From assembly GCA_000435615.1 (NCBI GenBank), contig FR881958.1:12840-21446 (forward strand): DNA of 8,607 bases, written 5' to 3'. Below are positions 6,404-8,607 of the stretch, piece after piece. Position numbers and translations under genes: made by a program. The notes beneath the pieces are model-generated. The model searched no databases and was not told the origin of the DNA. It saw only the letters and a program-made list of their open reading frames with translations. This DNA comes from Firmicutes bacterium CAG:238. Its GTDB lineage: Bacteria > Bacillota > Clostridia > Peptostreptococcales > Anaerovoracaceae. The first letter of the stretch is position 1. Each line of letters starts with the position of its first letter.

Positions 6404-7654
6404 ATGAAAGATTACGAAATCAGAGATTTGTCGCTGGCTCCTGCCGGACATCAGAAAATTGAATGGGTCAGAAATCATATGCCGATTTTAAGGGGTATGG
6501 AAGACGAATTCATCAAGACAAAGCCGTTTGAAGGCATCAAGATTTCACTTTCGGTGCATCTTGAAGCAAAGACCGCATACTTATGCAAAGTTCTTGCGGC
6601 AGGCGGAGCGCAGATGTCAGTAACAGGCTCCAATCCGCTCAGCACCAAGGATGAAATTGCTGCGGCACTTGCAGACAGTGGAATCAAGGTTTACGCATAT
6701 CACGCAGCAACACCGGAAGAATACGAGAGACATATCGAAATGTGCCTGGAGCACAAGCCGAACATCATCATCGACGACGGTGCGGATCTTGTAAGCTGTG
6801 TTCACGGAAAACGCCCGGATCTGGCGGAAGAAGTCTGGGGCGGCTGCGAGGAGACGACCAGTGGCATCATCCGTCTGAAGGCTATGGCAAAGGAAGGCGT
6901 GCTGAAATTCCCGATGGTTGCCGTAAACGACGCGGACTGTAAGCACCTGTTTGACAACCGCTACGGAACCGGGCAGTCCACATGGGACAGCATTATGAGA
7001 AACACGAACTTAATCATTGCTTCAAAGACGGTTGTTGTGATTGGCTATGGATGGTGTTCAAGAGGAATCGCAATGAGAGCTGCAGCACTCGGCGCACAGG
7101 TAATCGTAACCGAAATCGACCCGGTAAAGGCGATAGAAGCCCGCATGGACGGATTCTCCGTAATGAAGATGGAGCAGGCAGCACCGCTTGGTGACATTTT
7201 CGTAACAGCAACGGGCTGTGCATGGACAATCACGGTGGATCATATGCTCAATATGAAGGACGGAGCGATTCTTGCGAATGCCGGCCACTTCAATGTTGAA
7301 ATCGATATGGCAGGTCTTGAGAAGGCTTGCATCGCAAAGAAAGAAATGCGCGAAAACATCATGGGATATCAGCTTGCAAACGGCAGGTGGGTAAATGTCA
7401 TCGCGGAAGGAAGACTTGCAAACATCGCCGCAGCGGACGGACATCCTGCGGAAATTATGGATATGAGCTTCGCAGTGCAGGCTTTGTCGGCTATGTACAT
7501 CCGAGATCATCACAAAACGCTTAAAAACGATGTAATCGATGTTTCCGATGAAATCGATGATGTGGTTGCGAGAAGAAGGCTCGAAGCGTGGGACATTGAA
7601 ATCGACACACTCACACCGGAGCAGGTTCATTATCTTAACAGCTGGGAAATTTAA
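6404..7654 (+). CDS. ahcY: Adenosylhomocysteinase family (SAH or S-inosylhomocysteine hydrolase)
   Basis: An NAD-dependent hydrolase that removes the by-product of SAM-dependent methylation, splitting S-adenosylhomocysteine (or S-inosylhomocysteine) to homocysteine and the nucleoside. It has 416 residues. Substrate-site motifs are SNPLSTKDEIAAAL (76-89), DDGADL (124-129), EETTSGIIRLKAM (149-161) and NDADCKHLFDNRYG (175-188), keeping the Glu150, Lys180, Asp184 and Asn185 equivalents. The NAD fold has GYGWCSRG (214-221) and EIDPVKAIEARMDG (237-250), then LANAGHFNVEID (290-301). It ends LTPEQVHYLNSWEI, so it lacks the Lys/Tyr-containing C-terminal tail of the eukaryotic and proteobacterial enzyme and is of the short archaeal/Thermotoga type. 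The ATG at 6404 was chosen for its GGAGG site (6394-6398) five bases upstream; the longer in-frame start at 6281 lies inside glmS. It follows glmS by 25 bases. The exact nucleoside substrate cannot be told from sequence. Confidence 0.92.
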   Translation: MKDYEIRDLSLAPAGHQKIEWVRNHMPILRGMEDEFIKTKPFEGIKISLSVHLEAKTAYLCKVLAAGGAQMSVTGSNPLSTKDEIAAALADSGIKVYAYHAATPEEYERHIEMCLEHKPNIIIDDGADLVSCVHGKRPDLAEEVWGGCEETTSGIIRLKAMAKEGVLKFPMVAVNDADCKHLFDNRYGTGQSTWDSIMRNTNLIIASKTVVVIGYGWCSRGIAMRAAALGAQVIVTEIDPVKAIEARMDGFSVMKMEQAAPLGDIFVTATGCAWTITVDHMLNMKDGAILANAGHFNVEIDMAGLEKACIAKKEMRENIMGYQLANGRWVNVIAEGRLANIAAADGHPAEIMDMSFAVQALSAMYIRDHHKTLKNDVIDVSDEIDDVVARRRLEAWDIEIDTLTPEQVHYLNSWEI

Positions 7655-7680
7655 TTCTGATTCGCATGGGAGGCGATAAA

Positions 7681-8274
7681 ATGAGTATCACTTATGAAGA
7701 AATAAAAGAGCAGGCAAGACAGGCAGCCGAGGAACTTATCAATGCTGCAAGACTGAAAAAAGGCGACATTTTCGTCGTAGGCTGCAGTTCAAGCGAGGTT
7801 ATGGGACAAAGGATAGGAAAGGGTTCCGACATAAATGCGGCGGAAGCCGTTTATGAAGGAATTATGTCCGTACTTAAGCCAAAGGGAATCTTCCTTGCGG
7901 CACAGTGCTGTGAACACCTGAACCGCGCGGTTATCGTCGAGAAAAAGGCACTTCTTCCGGGAACGGAAATCGTAAATGTGGTTCCGCATCCGCATGCAGG
8001 AGGGTCTTTTGCCACCACAATGTATCACAGAGCTGAAGAACCGGTTGCGGTGGAAGAAATCAAAGCGGACGCAGGAATCGATATCGGAAACACTTTGATC
8101 GGAATGCAGCTCAAAAAAGTTGCGGTTCCTGTCAGACTCAGCATTAAAAAAATCGGTGAAGCACCGATTGTATGCGCCAGAACCAGACCGAAATTCATCG
8201 GCGGTGCAAGAGCAATGTATGACGATGTGCTGTCCGGAGGAGATATCGCAAGACCGAAAGAAATAAATCTTTAA
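7681..8274 (+). CDS. DUF436 / TIGR01440 (YwlG, UPF0340) family protein of unknown function
   Basis: A 197-residue soluble protein with no signal peptide or membrane segment. Conserved-looking blocks are VVGCSSSEVMGQRIGKGSD (32-50), LAAQCCEHLNRA (72-83), NVVPHPHAGGSFAT (99-112), IDIGNTLIGMQLKKVAVPVR (134-153) and ARTRPKFIGGARA (167-179). These match what I know of the B. subtilis YwlG family, slightly longer than the usual roughly 180 residues. The Ser-rich loop after VVGC and the Cys-Cys-Glu-His cluster could be a phosphate-binding or metal-binding site, but that is a guess. The start at 7681 is chosen because GGGAGG (7668-7673) sits seven bases upstream; an in-frame ATG at 7666 overlaps that site. 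It follows the hydrolase gene by 26 bases and is probably the last gene of the operon. No terminator is visible directly after it. Confidence 0.88.
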   Translation: MSITYEEIKEQARQAAEELINAARLKKGDIFVVGCSSSEVMGQRIGKGSDINAAEAVYEGIMSVLKPKGIFLAAQCCEHLNRAVIVEKKALLPGTEIVNVVPHPHAGGSFATTMYHRAEEPVAVEEIKADAGIDIGNTLIGMQLKKVAVPVRLSIKKIGEAPIVCARTRPKFIGGARAMYDDVLSGGDIARPKEINL

Positions 8275-8284
8275 ACTTTAGAGA

Positions 8285-8312
8285 ACACTTTTTGCATCTG
8301 ACTCATATTGTA
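8285..8312 (+). promoter_or_regulatory. Possible sigma-K-type sporulation promoter upstream of the small ORF
   Basis: AC (8285-8286), a 17-base spacer and CATATTGTA (8304-8312) match the sigma-K pattern AC-N16/17-CATANNNTA. The overlapping TATACT (8311-8316) could instead be a sigma-A -10 box, but no good -35 box lies 16-18 bases before it. Short patterns like this arise by chance; the case rests on position, 58 bases before the start of a gene resembling small sporulation-type peptides. Confidence 0.3.
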
Positions 8313-8369
8313 TACTACAACTGAATATGAATGAAGTTCAAAATATTATGAAAGATGCAGGTGAAACTT

Positions 8370-8471
8370 ATGTCAAATAATTGTGGTCTTGTTGGAGACG
8401 GCTGCGTAGATACCAGCTTATTATTCTTCTTCTTGTTACTGGTAATTATCTTCTGTAACTGCTATAACTAG
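8370..8471 (+). CDS. 33-residue hydrophobic cysteine-containing peptide, function unknown
   Basis: A short open frame from ATG 8370 to TAG 8471, preceded by AGGTG (8359-8363) at normal spacing and followed 24 bases later by a strong terminator, so it looks like a real transcription and translation unit. The product has a polar, Gly/Cys-containing N-terminus (MSNNCGLVGDGCVDTS), one hydrophobic segment about 12 residues long (17-28, Leu/Phe/Ile/Val) and a short CNCYN tail. Cysteines are at 5, 12, 29 and 31. The overall design recalls tiny one-helix proteins common in spore-forming Firmicutes (YjcZ-like), but I cannot place it in a named family. It could be membrane-inserted, with the cysteine pairs on opposite sides. 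The gene is too short for routine gene callers. Confidence 0.7.
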   Translation: MSNNCGLVGDGCVDTSLLFFFLLLVIIFCNCYN

Positions 8472-8495
8472 CAAGAAACGGTAAATACGTAACTG

Positions 8496-8529
8496 AAAGC
8501 GGCTCGCCCTTATGGGTGGACCGCTTTTT
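8496..8529 (+). terminator. Intrinsic terminator after the small ORF
   Basis: Perfect 7-bp outer stem AAAGCGG (8496-8502) with CCGCTTT (8521-8527), a 2x2 internal loop, then an inner stem CGCCC with GGGTG (one G-T pair) around the loop TTAT, followed by a T-tract (8525-8529). It would end transcripts of the small ORF and any read-through from the upstream operon. Confidence 0.88.
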
Positions 8530-8530
8530 C

Positions 8531-8607
8531 GTATGACGGGCATGCCGTTCGTCTGTGGTGAAAGTCCACAAGGGGCGTAGTTGCCAGCGAACCCAAAAGC
8601 GACTTGC
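8531..8607 (+). mobile_element. 5' end of a group II intron, probably class IIC (continues beyond window)
   Basis: Starting right after the terminator T-tract, the sequence reads GTATGACGGGCATG, close to the 5' end of the class IIC intron of Oceanobacillus iheyensis (GUGUGCCCGGCAUG, from memory). A small hairpin follows (ACGG 8536-8539 with CCGT 8545-8548, loop GCATG), and then TGTGG (8554-8558) with CCACA (8566-8570) around a TGAAAGT loop. This gives the GGTGAAAGTCC motif (8557-8567) typical of domain I in bacterial group II introns, in the expected order and spacing. Insertion just behind a terminator hairpin is the known habit of class IIC introns. Only about 77 bases are visible, so the rest of domain I, any maturase gene and domains V-VI lie outside. 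It may be intact or a fragment. Confidence 0.75.

Noticed and set aside
8257..8274. Possible weak hairpin (AAAGA / TCTTT) at the end of the DUF436 gene
   Set aside because: Five A/T-rich pairs with no following T-tract do not make a credible terminator.
8293..8359. Inverted repeat TGCATCT / AGATGCA spanning the leader of the small ORF and touching its RBS
   Set aside because: The left arm lies upstream of the most likely transcription start, and seven bases per arm over this distance is not convincing as a translational switch.
8348..8380. 10-codon frame overlapping the start of the small ORF
   Set aside because: Very short, no ribosome-binding site at its ATG, and explained by chance.

Overview
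The window looks like chromosomal DNA of an anaerobic Firmicute in the class Clostridia, plausibly near Lachnospiraceae. This rests on the gene content, strong GGAGG-type ribosome-binding sites, sigma-A-like promoters, intermediate GC by eye, and the clostridial character of the amidase, the archaeal/Thermotoga-type adenosylhomocysteinase and the small hydrophobic protein. The genus cannot be fixed from the sequence alone. No stretch longer than about 150 bases lacks a gene or a recognisable element.

Left side (1-961, minus strand): a gene cut by the window edge (115 codons visible, possibly the N-terminal region of a SAM-dependent methyltransferase) lies downstream of a small cytoplasmic-looking Amidase_3-type N-acetylmuramoyl-L-alanine amidase. 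The amidase lacks the usual first zinc-ligand histidine. Positions 962-1104 form a divergent promoter region with one promoter firing each way. The rightward promoter contains a perfect 8-bp inverted repeat between its -35 and -10 boxes.

Centre (1105-8274, plus strand): six tightly packed genes, probably one operon: cdaA (diadenylate cyclase), cdaR (YbbR-domain regulator), glmM (phosphoglucosamine mutase), glmS (glucosamine-6-phosphate synthase), an adenosylhomocysteinase-family gene, and a DUF436/YwlG-family gene. The first four are the conserved Firmicute module linking the second messenger c-di-AMP to amino-sugar and peptidoglycan precursor synthesis. GlmS makes glucosamine-6-phosphate, GlmM converts it to glucosamine-1-phosphate, and CdaR and GlmM are known partners of membrane-bound CdaA. 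There are only 5 bases between glmM and glmS, so the glmS ribozyme often found in Firmicutes is absent. The last two genes tie the operon to the S-adenosylmethionine cycle and to a family of unknown function.

Right side (8275-8607): a 33-codon gene for a hydrophobic, cysteine-containing peptide, preceded by a sigma-K-like promoter match and followed by a strong intrinsic terminator. Directly after the terminator's T-tract, and running off the window, is what looks like the 5' end of a group II intron of class C (bacterial IIC). That class is known to insert just behind terminator hairpins.
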